Shown here: piece after piece, positions 1-9,099 of the stretch
How the letters are laid out: the number at the start of each line of letters is the position of its first letter
Position numbering within the stretch: the stretch's first letter is position 1
DNA from: Deefgea rivuli DSM 18356
Lineage (GTDB): Bacteria > Pseudomonadota > Gammaproteobacteria > Burkholderiales > Chitinibacteraceae
DNA: 64,000 nt
Direction of reading: 5' to 3'
Assembly: GCF_000620145.1 (NCBI RefSeq)
Contig: NZ_JHVM01000009.1
Location: 248,001-312,000, forward strand
Position numbers and translations under genes: made by a program
The notes under the pieces: generated by a model
Told to the model about the DNA's origin: nothing
Seen by the model: only the letters and a program-made list of their open reading frames with translations
Databases searched by the model: none

Positions 1-717
1 ATTCATGGCGGTGGTGAGGATTTGCAGTTTCCGCACCATGAAAATGAAATCGCGCAATCAGAAGGCGCGCATGGTTCGCAATACGTGAATTACTGGCTGC
101 ACAATGGCTTTATCAATGTCGACAATGAAAAAATGTCGAAAAGCCTCGGTAATTTCTTCATTATTCGCGACGTACTGGCGAAATACGATGCTGAAGTGCT
201 GCGCTTTTTTATTCTGCGCGCGCATTATCGCAGCCCGCTCAATTATAGCGACGTGCATTTGGACGATGCGAAAAATGCACTCACGCGTTTGTATACCACG
301 CTAAAAACCGTGCCCGCAGCTGATGTCGTCATTGATTGGGTTGAACCGCACGCGGCACGCTTTAAAGCCGCGATGAACGACGATTTTGCAACGACCGAAG
401 CGGTCGCGGTGTTGTTTGAATTGGCGCTGTACGCGAATAAACACGCAGCCAGTGCAGAAGGCGCACAAGCGGCCGGTTTATTGAAAGCCTTGGCAAAAAT
501 CTTGGGCTTATTGCAGCGTGATCCAGAAAGCTATTTACAGGCAGGTGCCAGCAATAGCGAATGGACTGCGGATAAGATCGAAGCCGCAATCATCGCGCGA
601 AAAGAAGCGCGTGCAAGTAAAAACTGGGCCGAATCAGATCGGATTCGTGATGAACTCACCGCCGCTGGGATTGTGCTAGAAGATACTGCGCAAGGAACAA
701 CTTGGCGGCGTGAATAA
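1..717 (+). CDS. cysS: Cysteine--tRNA ligase, C-terminal half (5' end outside window)
   Basis: The reading frame is open from the first base of the window, so the gene starts upstream and only about 238 codons are seen. It charges tRNA-Cys with cysteine in the cytoplasm. The segment begins with the class I cysteinyl-tRNA synthetase signature around [15 protein letters not shown], whose His and Glu residues belong to the zinc site. The KMSKS loop follows as [11 protein letters not shown]. Beyond it come the helical DALR-type anticodon-binding region and a C-terminal segment typical of CysS ([17 protein letters not shown]). The HIGH motif would lie outside the window. The stop is TAA at 715-717. 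Identification is firm; this is ordinary backbone. Confidence 0.96.
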   Translation: MHGGGEDLQFPHHENEIAQSEGAHGSQYVNYWLHNGFINVDNEKMSKSLGNFFIIRDVLAKYDAEVLRFFILRAHYRSPLNYSDVHLDDAKNALTRLYTTLKTVPAADVVIDWVEPHAARFKAAMNDDFATTEAVAVLFELALYANKHAASAEGAQAAGLLKALAKILGLLQRDPESYLQAGASNSEWTADKIEAAIIARKEARASKNWAESDRIRDELTAAGIVLEDTAQGTTWRRE

Positions 718-785
718 GTTTAATGTGGCGAAAGTATTGCTGCGTTCACCATTTAAATTGATCCCTATCGTCTATAAGTAGATAA

Positions 786-860
786 GCAAAAGTTTTCTTG
801 GATTGTAGATTTCTGAGTCGTACTGTCTGCCTTGCTATAAAACTTTTGCACTAGTACTTA
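786..860. repeat. Intergenic inverted repeat and copy A of a 33-nt repeat
   Basis: The 185-bp gap after cysS contains an 11-bp inverted repeat, GCAAAAGTTTT at 786-796 and AAAACTTTTGC at 839-849. The right arm lies inside a 33-nt segment at 828-860 that recurs at 7129-7161 with 30 of 33 bases identical. The stem is AT-rich and lacks a T-tract, so it is not a classical terminator. Function is unknown. Confidence 0.6.
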
Positions 861-902
861 TTCAAAAACAATGCAATTACCCCATTTGCATTTGAGGAAA
901 AT

Positions 903-2162
903 ATGAATTTACCAAAAATGCCTATGGTTTATTTTGTGGCGCCCAACGCGGAGCACTATCAGGATATTCGTACGCAGTTGCAGTTGTTTGGTTTTGATTG
1001 TCAGGTATTTACGCGTAATAGCGCTATTTTGGCGGCGATGCATACGCAGTCACCTTTTGCGGTGGTGATTGATGAGCTGGGTTTGGCTGAGATGAGCGGC
1101 AAACAGTGCGTGCCACTGATTGGCAAACTGTCGAAAGGGCCGGTTATTTTCTTGGCCGAAGCGCATAGCGTGGCCGAGCAAATAGAATTGATGCGTGCGG
1201 GTGTGAGCGATTTTCTACCCAAACCATTTAATTCGCAGCAGCTGATTGATCGACTGGATGCCTTACAAGAACAGCTGCGCCCAGACCCATTTCGTGTTTT
1301 GATTGTGGATGATTCCGAAGCGGTGGCGCGCTGGACTAGTAGTATTTTGACCGATGCTGGAATGCTGGTGAAGCGAATCCAAAATCCCTTGGAAGTGCTT
1401 TTTCAATTAGAGCGTATGAAGCCCGACATCATTCTGATGGATGTTTACATGCCGGAATGCTCTGGTGATGAAATCGCCAAAATTATCCGACAAAATACGC
1501 AGTACGATTCAATCCCGATTGTGTTTCTTTCAACCGAAACGCATCGTGGCAAGCAGTTAATGGCGCGCAGCATGGGTGGTGATGATTTCTGGGTGAAAAA
1601 TATGGAGCCAGAAGAGTTGGTGGCTTCGGTTTCGATTACCGCCGAGCGCTATCGTCAGCTACGCCGTTGGATGACGCGAGATAGTCTGACCGCGCTACTG
1701 AATCACACGCATATTATTGAAGAGCTAGAGCAAGAGGTCGCTCGCGCACATCAAGAGTTTCGCATGCTGTCTTATGCGATGGTTGATATCGATCATTTTA
1801 AAATGGTCAATGATCAGCACGGCCATGCGGTAGGGGATCGTGTGATTAAATGCTTGTCGCGGTTGCTGCGCGGCGGCATGGGCAAGCCTAATGCCGTTGG
1901 GCGCTATGGCGGTGAAGAGTTCGCGGTGATTTTGTCGGAACAAACGCTAATGCGCGCTGCGCAAAAAATGGATGAGCTGCGGCAAAGCTTTTCGCAACTG
2001 ACGCAAGTCGGTATGGGCGGGGATGAGTTTCATTCGACGATCAGTATCGGAGTCGCGCAATTGCAAGACGGTATGACTGCACAGCAATTGATTGATGCTG
2101 CTGATCGTGCGCTGTATCAAGCCAAAGCGGCGGGCCGAAATCAGGTTGGCCTTGCTCATTAA
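903..2162 (+). CDS. Response regulator with two receiver domains and a diguanylate cyclase (GGEEF) domain
   Basis: Predicted cytoplasmic diguanylate cyclase of PleD-like architecture, 419 residues. The start ATG has a good upstream site, TTTGAGGAAAAT. Receiver 1 (about 8-120) lacks the paired acidic residues at its N-terminus (YFVAPNAEHYQ) but keeps an Asp in AVVIDEL and a Lys in LPKPF, so it may be a degenerate receiver. Receiver 2 (about 132-250) is complete: LIVDDS, phospho-acceptor in LMDVYMP, and a Lys in DDFWVKN. The GGDEF domain (about 260-415) has an intact active site, GRYGGEEF, so it should make cyclic di-GMP. The inhibitory RxxD I-site normally just upstream is absent (GKPNAVGRYGG). 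No cognate histidine kinase is adjacent. Confidence 0.92.
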   Translation: MNLPKMPMVYFVAPNAEHYQDIRTQLQLFGFDCQVFTRNSAILAAMHTQSPFAVVIDELGLAEMSGKQCVPLIGKLSKGPVIFLAEAHSVAEQIELMRAGVSDFLPKPFNSQQLIDRLDALQEQLRPDPFRVLIVDDSEAVARWTSSILTDAGMLVKRIQNPLEVLFQLERMKPDIILMDVYMPECSGDEIAKIIRQNTQYDSIPIVFLSTETHRGKQLMARSMGGDDFWVKNMEPEELVASVSITAERYRQLRRWMTRDSLTALLNHTHIIEELEQEVARAHQEFRMLSYAMVDIDHFKMVNDQHGHAVGDRVIKCLSRLLRGGMGKPNAVGRYGGEEFAVILSEQTLMRAAQKMDELRQSFSQLTQVGMGGDEFHSTISIGVAQLQDGMTAQQLIDAADRALYQAKAAGRNQVGLAH

Positions 2163-2175
2163 ACTTTTTTTTAGA

Positions 2176-3984
2176 ATGCCAATGACAATCCATTACACCA
2201 TTACGCCACTGAATCCAGCGGCTCATTTATTCTCTATTCAATTGTCGATTGCCGAACCTGATCCTGCCGGACAAATTATTTGTTTGCCGGTTTGGATTCC
2301 AGGCAGCTATTTAATTCGTGAATTTTCTAAGCATATTGTTAGCATTCAGGCTGAGTCAGCTGGGCAAGCAGTGCAATTAGAAAAAATCACTAAATCGAGC
2401 TGGCAGGCTGAGCCTGTAGCAGGCCCTTTGTTGCTGAGTTACACCGTGTATGCGTTTGATTTGTCAGTTCGCGGTGCTTATTTGGATCAACAGCGGGCTT
2501 TTTTTAATGGCACTAGTGTGTTTTTGGCCGTAGTTGGGCAAGAGCAGCAAGCGTGTACGGTGAGCATTGCTTGTGCAGATCAAACGGATTGGCGAGTTGC
2601 AACGACTTTAAATGCGCAGCAAATCGATGCTTTGGGTTTTGGTGTGTATCAAGCCGAAAATTACGATGAGTTGATTGATCATCCGGTTGAGATCAGTGAT
2701 TTTTCTCTTGTGGAATTTGTTGCCTGCGGCGTGCCGCATAAAATGGTGATTTCTGGGCGTCATCAGGCCGATTTGCCGCGTCTTGCGCGTGATTTGCAGC
2801 GGATTTGTGAGTATCAAATTCAATTTTTTGGTACGCCTGCGCCGTTTAAAGAGTATTTATTTCTCACTTTGGCGGTGGGGGACGGTTACGGCGGGCTGGA
2901 GCATCGTTCATCAACGGCCTTGATTTGTAATCGCAGTGATTTACCTTTGCCGCATGAAACTGAGATTAAGGCAGGGTATCGGCAGTTTTTAGGTTTGTGC
3001 AGTCATGAGTATTTTCATAGTTGGAATGTAAAACGCATTAAGCCAGCGGCCTATGCGCCTTATGACTTGCAGCAGGAAAATTATTCGCGTTTATTGTGGG
3101 CTTTTGAGGGTATTACCTCGTATTACGATGATTTGGTTTTGCTGCGTAGCGGCTTGATTACCTTTGCTGAATATTTAGAGTTGTTGTCACAAACGGCGAC
3201 GAGCGTTGAGCGTGGCTATGGTCGTCAGGTTCAGCATTTAGAAGACGCCAGTTTTGATGCTTGGGTGAAATATTATCGCCAAGATGAAAATAGTCCGAAT
3301 GCGTTGGTGAGCTACTACACCAAAGGCGCTTTATTTGCTCTGTGTTTGGATTTAACTATTCGCCGTGAGACGCAGGGCGCTCAGTCACTGGATGATGTGA
3401 TGCGTGCGCTTTGGTTGGAGTATGGGCAGGATTTTGCGACGACGCAGCGCGGTATTGCTGAGGCTGAGTGGGAGGCGCTAGCGCAACGCGTCACTGGGCT
3501 GGATTTAAGCGCTTTGTTTGAATTGGGCTTACGTTCTACTGCCGCATTGCCACTGCGTGAATTACTCAGTGAAGTTGGGGTTGAGTGGCAGCAACGTGAA
3601 GCTATATCAGCGGCGGATAAAGGTGGCTGGCTGGATAAGGTCAATGCGCCAAAATGCAGTTTAGGTGTAAAAACCGCCGCTGATGCGGCGGGGCTTAAAC
3701 TCACGCAGTTGCGAATGGATGGTCCAGCGCAGCGAGCTGGTTTATCGGCGGGTGATGTTTTGATTGCATGGAATGGTTTGCGTGTGACATCAAGTAATTA
3801 TGAACAATTCTTATCGATGTCGGCGCCCAGTCAGGCGGTTCATTTACATGCTTTTCGCAGGGACGAGTTGATGCAATTTGAGCTATTTCCAGAATTACCC
3901 CCTTTAGATACGGTAGGTTTGAAAGCTATCTCTAGTGCAGGCAATGAAATTTTGAAAGCAAGGCGCATGTTGTTTAGTCATTGA
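2176..3984 (+). CDS. M61 family metallopeptidase with C-terminal PDZ domain
   Basis: Predicted zinc aminopeptidase of the M61 (glycyl aminopeptidase-like) family, about 602 residues. The frame is open further upstream into the GGDEF gene, but ATG 2176 (or ATG 2182) is preferred because protein similarity to the family starts at MTIHYTI. The zinc motif HEYFH lies at residues 277-281 and is followed by the family-typical SWNVKRIKP. A conserved stretch (WAFEGITSYYDDL) supplies the third zinc ligand Glu. A PDZ-like domain occupies roughly residues 490-580 (GPAQRAGLSAGDVLIAWNG). No clear signal peptide is seen. The gene follows the GGDEF gene by 13 bp and may be co-transcribed. Confidence 0.93.
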   Translation: MPMTIHYTITPLNPAAHLFSIQLSIAEPDPAGQIICLPVWIPGSYLIREFSKHIVSIQAESAGQAVQLEKITKSSWQAEPVAGPLLLSYTVYAFDLSVRGAYLDQQRAFFNGTSVFLAVVGQEQQACTVSIACADQTDWRVATTLNAQQIDALGFGVYQAENYDELIDHPVEISDFSLVEFVACGVPHKMVISGRHQADLPRLARDLQRICEYQIQFFGTPAPFKEYLFLTLAVGDGYGGLEHRSSTALICNRSDLPLPHETEIKAGYRQFLGLCSHEYFHSWNVKRIKPAAYAPYDLQQENYSRLLWAFEGITSYYDDLVLLRSGLITFAEYLELLSQTATSVERGYGRQVQHLEDASFDAWVKYYRQDENSPNALVSYYTKGALFALCLDLTIRRETQGAQSLDDVMRALWLEYGQDFATTQRGIAEAEWEALAQRVTGLDLSALFELGLRSTAALPLRELLSEVGVEWQQREAISAADKGGWLDKVNAPKCSLGVKTAADAAGLKLTQLRMDGPAQRAGLSAGDVLIAWNGLRVTSSNYEQFLSMSAPSQAVHLHAFRRDELMQFELFPELPPLDTVGLKAISSAGNEILKARRMLFSH

Positions 3985-4083
3985 TTTGTCAATTTACCCC
4001 TTGGCGCAGTGCAGCAATTCAGTCTATTAATGAAAAGGACTGAATGCGGCATCAAGGGGAACACTTTGCATCTGAGTGCACGA

Positions 4084-6207
4084 ATGAAGAGTAAATTTCG
4101 CGGAGCCAGGACCAAGGTGCTTTTGGTTTTGCTGGCGCTGAATTTATTGATTTCAATCGCTTTATCGATGAGCCTGTATTATTTCTCGAATACCGCTTTG
4201 ATGTCGGAGCTAGACGGGCGGTTGCTCTCCGCCGCTCGGGCCATTCCTTTTGTTCTCCCTGATGGGTATATTGACCAAGCCCTTTTGAATCAATTGGTGG
4301 AAGAAGATACCTATCTCAACAATCTAAGTAAACTCAATCAATATGCGACCCAAGTCGGGGTCAGCTATTTATATGTGCTGGCAAAAGTGGATCAGCAGGT
4401 GCGTTATCTGGCCGATAGTGCGACGCCAGGCGAAACGCAGCAAAACAATTATGGCCATTTCGGCCAAAGCTACGCCGACCAGCAGCGTGCCATTCAATCG
4501 GTGATTGAAACGGGTAAAAATTATCGTGGCACTCTGAAAGATCAGTACGGTGAGTTTCGCTCGCTGGCAATTGCGATGCCGTATGGGCAAGGGCAATTCT
4601 ATGTACTGGGCGCTGATATTGCGATGGCCGAGGTTTTAGCTCGGCAAAGCAGCATTCAGTTGCGTGCAATCGGATTTGGCATGTTGCTATTTGCTTTGGG
4701 TAGCGTCATGGCATGGCTACTGGCCAGCCGTATGACCGCGCCATTACGACGCTTTTCATCAGCCGTGCATCGTTTTGCGGCGGGTGAGTTTGATGTCCGG
4801 ATGCCGATGCATCGGCATGATGAATTAGGTAATCTGGCTTCGGCATTTAATGCGATGGGCGATGCGATTTCTGCGCGTGAACATTTGATGCGCCAACTGG
4901 CTTTTTCGGATCGTTTAACTGGATTACCCAATCGCGTGAAATTTGCCGAGCTGCTAACAGGGCTAATCAATAAAGGGCAGCCATGGTTGGCGGTGGTGAT
5001 GATTGATTTGACCGATTTTCGCTATATTAATGACGCGTTTGGATTTGAAGCGGGTGATCGAGTTTTGTGTACGATGTCGGATCGCCTAAGCCAGTTGCAG
5101 CCGGATCAATTGAGAATTGTCAGTCGAGTTTCGGGTAATTCATTTGCTCTGCTGCTCAGTGCGGTCAACGAATCACAAGTTCAAGCGCAATTGCAGACGG
5201 TTGAGACGATATTGGCGGCTTCCATTGTCTTAGGCGAGCAAAAGGTCAATGTGGCAATTCGATCCGGTATCGCCATTTATCCCTTGCACGCAGATCATGC
5301 CGAAGGTCTGCTGCGGCATGCCGAAGTGGCCATGTTTTTTGCGAAGCGGGATAGGGAGAGCTCGGTGACTTATGATCCGACACGCGAAGAAAGCCGCCTT
5401 AGTCAATTTACTTTGCTGGGCGATTTGCGTGAAGCGTTAACTGAAAATCATTTGGTGGTGTATTACCAGCCTAAAATCAATGTGGCTTCGGGCATGGTCA
5501 GCGCTGCCGAAGCGCTAGTGCGCTGGCAGCATCCGAGTCGCGGTTGGATTTCGCCCGGTTTGTTTATCCCTTTTGCGGAAAAAACCGGCAAATTGCGCGG
5601 TATTACTGAGTGGGTGTTGCGTGAGGTTTTGCGTCAGCAAATAGAATGGAATCGGCAGGGCGTTCATATTTTGGTGTCGGTTAATGTGGGGGTGAGCGAT
5701 GTGGAGGACGCCCAGTTTGTTGATTTTGTGGAGGCGCAGCTCAATATCGCGGGCACTGCCGCCAATTTATGCTTGGAAATCACTGAAACCGGCGTCATGC
5801 ATAAGCCCGATGCGATGCTGCAAAATCTGGCGCGTTTACGTCGCTTGGGTGTACAGCTGTCGATTGATGATTTTGGTACCGGCTATTCATCGTTCGCTTA
5901 TTTGGCCAAAATGCCCGTCAACGAGCTAAAAATCGATCAAGTGTTTGTGATGTCGATGAATAGCACGTTTGAAAGCGTATCGATTGTGCGTTCGATGATA
6001 GAGATCGGCCATATCTTAGGTTTGAAAGTCGTTGCCGAAGGGGTGGAAACCATCGGCATTTGGCAAGCGCTGGCGGTGATGGGCTGCGATGAAGTGCAAG
6101 GCTACTTAATTGCACAGCCCATGGCGGCGAGTGATTTGCTCGTCTGGCTGGCGCAAGGTCCACATCATCCTAGTGAATTAACCCCGCCCAGTATGGCTAA
6201 TTTTTAA
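4084..6207 (+). CDS. Membrane-bound HAMP-GGDEF-EAL protein, probable c-di-GMP phosphodiesterase
   Basis: About 707 residues starting at ATG 4084; an in-frame upstream start at 4009 would add 25 residues of non-family sequence. The order is a first membrane segment (about 12-35), a roughly 150-residue extracytoplasmic sensor region, a second membrane segment (FGMLLFALGSVMAWLLA), HAMP, GGDEF and EAL. The GGDEF signature is degenerate (RVSGNSF), so cyclase activity is unlikely. The EAL domain keeps EALVRWQHP, the catalytic Glu in EITETGVM, DDFGTGYSS, LKIDQVFV and EGVET, so it should hydrolyse c-di-GMP. Its TAA stop directly abuts the stop of the convergent Nudix gene. Confidence 0.92.
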   Translation: MKSKFRGARTKVLLVLLALNLLISIALSMSLYYFSNTALMSELDGRLLSAARAIPFVLPDGYIDQALLNQLVEEDTYLNNLSKLNQYATQVGVSYLYVLAKVDQQVRYLADSATPGETQQNNYGHFGQSYADQQRAIQSVIETGKNYRGTLKDQYGEFRSLAIAMPYGQGQFYVLGADIAMAEVLARQSSIQLRAIGFGMLLFALGSVMAWLLASRMTAPLRRFSSAVHRFAAGEFDVRMPMHRHDELGNLASAFNAMGDAISAREHLMRQLAFSDRLTGLPNRVKFAELLTGLINKGQPWLAVVMIDLTDFRYINDAFGFEAGDRVLCTMSDRLSQLQPDQLRIVSRVSGNSFALLLSAVNESQVQAQLQTVETILAASIVLGEQKVNVAIRSGIAIYPLHADHAEGLLRHAEVAMFFAKRDRESSVTYDPTREESRLSQFTLLGDLREALTENHLVVYYQPKINVASGMVSAAEALVRWQHPSRGWISPGLFIPFAEKTGKLRGITEWVLREVLRQQIEWNRQGVHILVSVNVGVSDVEDAQFVDFVEAQLNIAGTAANLCLEITETGVMHKPDAMLQNLARLRRLGVQLSIDDFGTGYSSFAYLAKMPVNELKIDQVFVMSMNSTFESVSIVRSMIEIGHILGLKVVAEGVETIGIWQALAVMGCDEVQGYLIAQPMAASDLLVWLAQGPHHPSELTPPSMANF

Positions 6208-6993
6208 TTAACGCCAGCCGTGACGTAATAAGTATTCCGCCGTTACTCGTCCTGCATCCCAAGTCATTTCGCTGAGTTTTTCACTGACTTCCGTTGGTGT
6301 GAAGCGATAAAAAGCCGCGACTTCACCATCTTGATTTTGCGGCTGAAAATGCTCAGGCAGCGCTAAATCAAAGCAGTACAACACTTCATCGTGCGTGCCG
6401 TCGATCTCATTACGTTGAACGCGAACGGTATTGATCAATTGGATGTCTTTTGCGATGGCATGCGGCACGCCGGCTTCCTCAAATAATTCACGGATCGCGC
6501 AGTCGTGAATGTCCTCATCTATGGGTATACCGCCAGCGGCCATATTATCTAATAGGTAGGGGTCAATACTCTTTGTTTTTGCTCGTCTACCTAAGCAAAT
6601 CGAGCCATCGGGGTAATACGCATTGATATGTACCGCACGGCTGACTAAACCAAAACGGCGAAAGCTGGCGCGCTCAAGAGCGCAGATTGGCTTGGTGAAA
6701 TCCACTTCATCGACGATGTTTTCTACGCAAACGCCATAGTTTTCATGACGCCAGCCTTGGATGAGGCCATTGTCGTGCAAGTGCTGTGCCGCGAGATGCA
6801 GCTGTTTTGCAAGATCAGCACCGTTCAGATTAATGGTGCTGTCGACGACTCGCCACTCGGGGGCTAGCGCAAAAAGCGATTGCACGGTTGATTGCTCTAA
6901 CCAGCCCGCGGCTTGTTGCTCAAGCCGAAGACGAATTAGGTTTTTACTGGAAAATTGCGGTTGGCATTTTAAATAATCAGCAATACAAGACAT
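6208..6993 (-). CDS. Nudix hydrolase with DUF4743-type N-terminal region
   Basis: Predicted Nudix-superfamily hydrolase with the thiamine-pyrophosphokinase-related N-terminal region known as DUF4743. The Nudix box is perfect: G-x5-E-x7-RE-x2-EE-x-GV, read in segments GGIPIDED and CAIRELFEEAGV. The N-terminal part (GLIQGWRHENYGVCV) is typical of this subgroup. The frame is open to a GTG at 7152, but I prefer ATG 6993, giving 261 residues: domain similarity begins just after it, and the GTG lies inside a repeated intergenic sequence without a ribosome-binding site. The substrate is unknown. The gene is convergent with the EAL gene and divergent from the fumarase gene. Confidence 0.85.
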   Translation of the reverse strand: MSCIADYLKCQPQFSSKNLIRLRLEQQAAGWLEQSTVQSLFALAPEWRVVDSTINLNGADLAKQLHLAAQHLHDNGLIQGWRHENYGVCVENIVDEVDFTKPICALERASFRRFGLVSRAVHINAYYPDGSICLGRRAKTKSIDPYLLDNMAAGGIPIDEDIHDCAIRELFEEAGVPHAIAKDIQLINTVRVQRNEIDGTHDEVLYCFDLALPEHFQPQNQDGEVAAFYRFTPTEVSEKLSEMTWDAGRVTAEYLLRHGWR

Positions 6994-7128
6994 ACATTCT
7001 CGCTGGAGTTTGATTTTAAGATCAAAATGAATGGATAAATTAGCGTAAAGGCGCGGCAAGTTCTTAAGCAAAGATTTTCTTGTTTCAGCGTCTTCAGAAT
7101 CGTAGGTGTGAAGTGCCTGCTGCACCTT

Positions 7129-7161
7129 TGCCTTGCTAGAAAACTTTTGCACGAGTGCTTA
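7129..7161. repeat. Copy B of the 33-nt intergenic repeat
   Basis: This segment matches 828-860 at 30 of 33 positions, the same orientation being retained. It sits in the divergent gap between the Nudix gene (start chosen at 6993) and the fumarase gene (7222). It could be a regulator binding site or a dispersed repeat family; nothing in the sequence decides which. Confidence 0.55.
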
Positions 7162-7221
7162 GTAGTCGCGCCAGATGCGCTACAATTCGCCCCATAAAAC
7201 TGGATTTTTACGGAGAGCACC

Positions 7222-8742
7222 ATGAGCAAAATTCGCCAAGACGATCTCATCAGCAGCATCGCCGACAGCCTGCAATACATCAGCTATTACCACCCGAAAG
7301 ATTATATCCAAGCTTTGGGTCGCGCTTATGAATTAGAAGAAGGCCCGGCCGCTAAAGACGCGATTGCGCAAATTCTAACCAATAGTCGCATGTGTGCCGA
7401 AGGCCATCGCCCGATTTGCCAAGATACCGGCATCGTGACGGTGTTTGTTCGCGTTGGGATGGATGTGCAATGGGAAGGCGCGACGATGGGCGTCACCGAT
7501 ATGATTAACGAAGGCGTACGCCGCGCTTATCTGAATCCAGATAATAAATTGCGAGCCTCGATTTTGCTCGATCCCGCCGGTTTGCGTAAAAACACCAAGG
7601 ACAACACCCCAGCGGTGATTCATTACGAAATCGTGCCGGGCTGTACGGTGGATATCGACATTGCGGCTAAAGGCGGCGGCTCAGAAAATAAATCTAAATT
7701 CGTCATGCTGAATCCTTCCGACTCGATTGTGGATTGGGTCATCAAAACTGTGCCCTTGATGGGCGCGGGCTGGTGCCCGCCAGGCATGCTCGGCATTGGC
7801 ATTGGCGGTACGGCTGAAAAAGCGATGGTGATGGCTAAAGAAGCGTTGATGGAAGAAATCGACATTCACGATCTCATCGCACGCGGGCCAACGAATCGCG
7901 TGGAAGAATTACGCATCGAGTTATACGAAAAAGTAAACGCGCTCGGTATCGGCGCACAAGGCTTGGGCGGTTTGGCGACGGTGCTTGACGTCAAAATCAA
8001 AGATTACCCAACGCACGCCGCCAGCTTGCCAGTGGCGATGATTCCAAACTGCGCGGCAACGCGCCATGTGCATTTTACGCTCGATGGCTCAGGCCCTGCG
8101 GTGCTGGAAGTGCCAAAACTGGAAGACTGGCCAGATGTAACGTGGACACCATCGAGCGAATCAACTCGCGTTGATTTGAACGCAGTGACGCGTGAAGACG
8201 TGGCGAGCTGGAAACCCGGCCAAACGCTGCTACTGAACGGCAAGATGCTCACCGGCCGCGACGCGGCGCACAAGCGTATGGTGGAGATGCTTAATAAAGG
8301 CGAAAAACTGCCGGTTGATTTCGCTGGCCGCTTTATTTATTACGTCGGCCCAGTCGATGCCGTACGCGATGAAGTAATCGGACCTGCGGGCCCAACTACT
8401 GCAACGCGGATGGATAAATTTACTGAGCAAGTATTGGCCGAAACAGGGCTGCTCGGCATGATCGGCAAAGCAGAGCGCGGTCCTGCGGGCATTGATGCGA
8501 TCAAAAAACACAAATCGGTGTATTTGATGGCCGTTGGTGGCGCTGCGTACCTCGTTTCTAAAGCCATCAAAGCCAGCCGTGTAGTGGGCTTTGAAGATTT
8601 GGGCATGGAAGGCATTTACGAATTCGACGTCGTGGATATGCCAGTGACGGTGGCGGTGGACTCAAACGGTACCTCGGTACACGCGATTGCACCGAAAGAG
8701 TGGCAAGCCAAGATTGGTGTCATTCCGGTTGCTAGTGTTTGA
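7222..8742 (+). CDS. fumA: Class I fumarate hydratase (iron-sulfur)
   Basis: Predicted [4Fe-4S] fumarase converting fumarate to L-malate in the TCA cycle, 506 residues, full length for the family. The three cluster cysteines of class I fumarases can be placed at C66 (ICQDTG), C185 (GWCPPG) and C277 (PNCAATRH). Their spacing fits the family. The two-domain arrangement is intact, with the C-terminal beta domain containing GPAGPTTATRMD. A ribosome-binding site (ACGGAGAGCACC) precedes ATG 7222. The gene is monocistronic here. As an oxygen-sensitive iron enzyme it may respond to iron supply, but I see no Fur site in front of it. Confidence 0.96.
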   Translation: MSKIRQDDLISSIADSLQYISYYHPKDYIQALGRAYELEEGPAAKDAIAQILTNSRMCAEGHRPICQDTGIVTVFVRVGMDVQWEGATMGVTDMINEGVRRAYLNPDNKLRASILLDPAGLRKNTKDNTPAVIHYEIVPGCTVDIDIAAKGGGSENKSKFVMLNPSDSIVDWVIKTVPLMGAGWCPPGMLGIGIGGTAEKAMVMAKEALMEEIDIHDLIARGPTNRVEELRIELYEKVNALGIGAQGLGGLATVLDVKIKDYPTHAASLPVAMIPNCAATRHVHFTLDGSGPAVLEVPKLEDWPDVTWTPSSESTRVDLNAVTREDVASWKPGQTLLLNGKMLTGRDAAHKRMVEMLNKGEKLPVDFAGRFIYYVGPVDAVRDEVIGPAGPTTATRMDKFTEQVLAETGLLGMIGKAERGPAGIDAIKKHKSVYLMAVGGAAYLVSKAIKASRVVGFEDLGMEGIYEFDVVDMPVTVAVDSNGTSVHAIAPKEWQAKIGVIPVASV

Positions 8743-8931
8743 TAGGTGTGAACGCACGGCACGCTGATTGAGTTTGCGTTTGTTCTGGCTCGATGCAGCA
8801 CGAGTGACGCCCTGCTTTTTATCGAGGCGAAATTAGAATCGGATTGCAGTGATGCGTTTGGATAGGCGGACTTAATCTGGGAATTGGCTTGCCACGAGGG
8901 GAGGGGTTCGGTATGATTCGCCCTCTCTTGC

Positions 8932-9021
8932 GGAGAGATGTATGAGTGGTTTAAGTTAGTCGCCTGGAAAGCGGCCACAGGTTAATCCCTGTCGGGGGTT
9001 CGAATCCCCCTCTCTCCGCCA
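8932..9021 (+). tRNA. tRNA-Ser (anticodon GGA)
   Basis: The 90-nt segment folds as a class II tRNA. The acceptor stem is GGAGAGA with TCTCTCC, the anticodon stem GTCGC with GCGGC around loop CTGGAAA (anticodon GGA), followed by a long variable arm, and the T arm has loop GTTCGAATC. The CCA end is encoded. It reads UCC/UCU serine codons. Mobile-element debris starts right behind it, consistent with use of its 3' end as an integration site. Confidence 0.97.
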
Positions 9022-9033
9022 GTATAAAATATT

Positions 9034-9062
9034 AAAGCCCTGATTATTCAGGGCTTTTTTAT
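9034..9062 (+). terminator. Rho-independent terminator after tRNA-Ser
   Basis: A perfect 10-bp stem, AAAGCCCTGA with TCAGGGCTTT, has a 4-nt loop and ends in a T run. It ends the tRNA transcript. Confidence 0.93.
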
Positions 9063-9072
9063 ATTAAAAAAA

Positions 9073-9099
9073 TTATTCCCACCACTTTTCCCACCACTT
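9073..9099 (-). pseudogene. Remnant of an integrase C-terminus at the tRNA-Ser site
   Basis: On the minus strand this stretch reads KWWEKWWE followed by TAA; in-frame stops cut the frame off about 14 codons upstream. Repetitive TTCCCACCACTT-type sequence next to a tRNA 3' end is typical of the ends of tyrosine integrase genes in tRNA-borne islands. That family attribution is from memory. The rest of the integrase is missing, so the island is probably no longer able to excise by itself. Confidence 0.4.

Noticed and set aside
2092-2175. M61 peptidase starting at 2092
   Set aside because: This would lie inside the GGDEF coding end; the family alignment starts at about ATG 2176/2182.
7000-7152. 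Longer Nudix protein starting at GTG 7152
   Set aside because: The extra N-terminus is not family-like, lacks a ribosome-binding site and includes the repeated intergenic sequence; ATG 6993 fits better.
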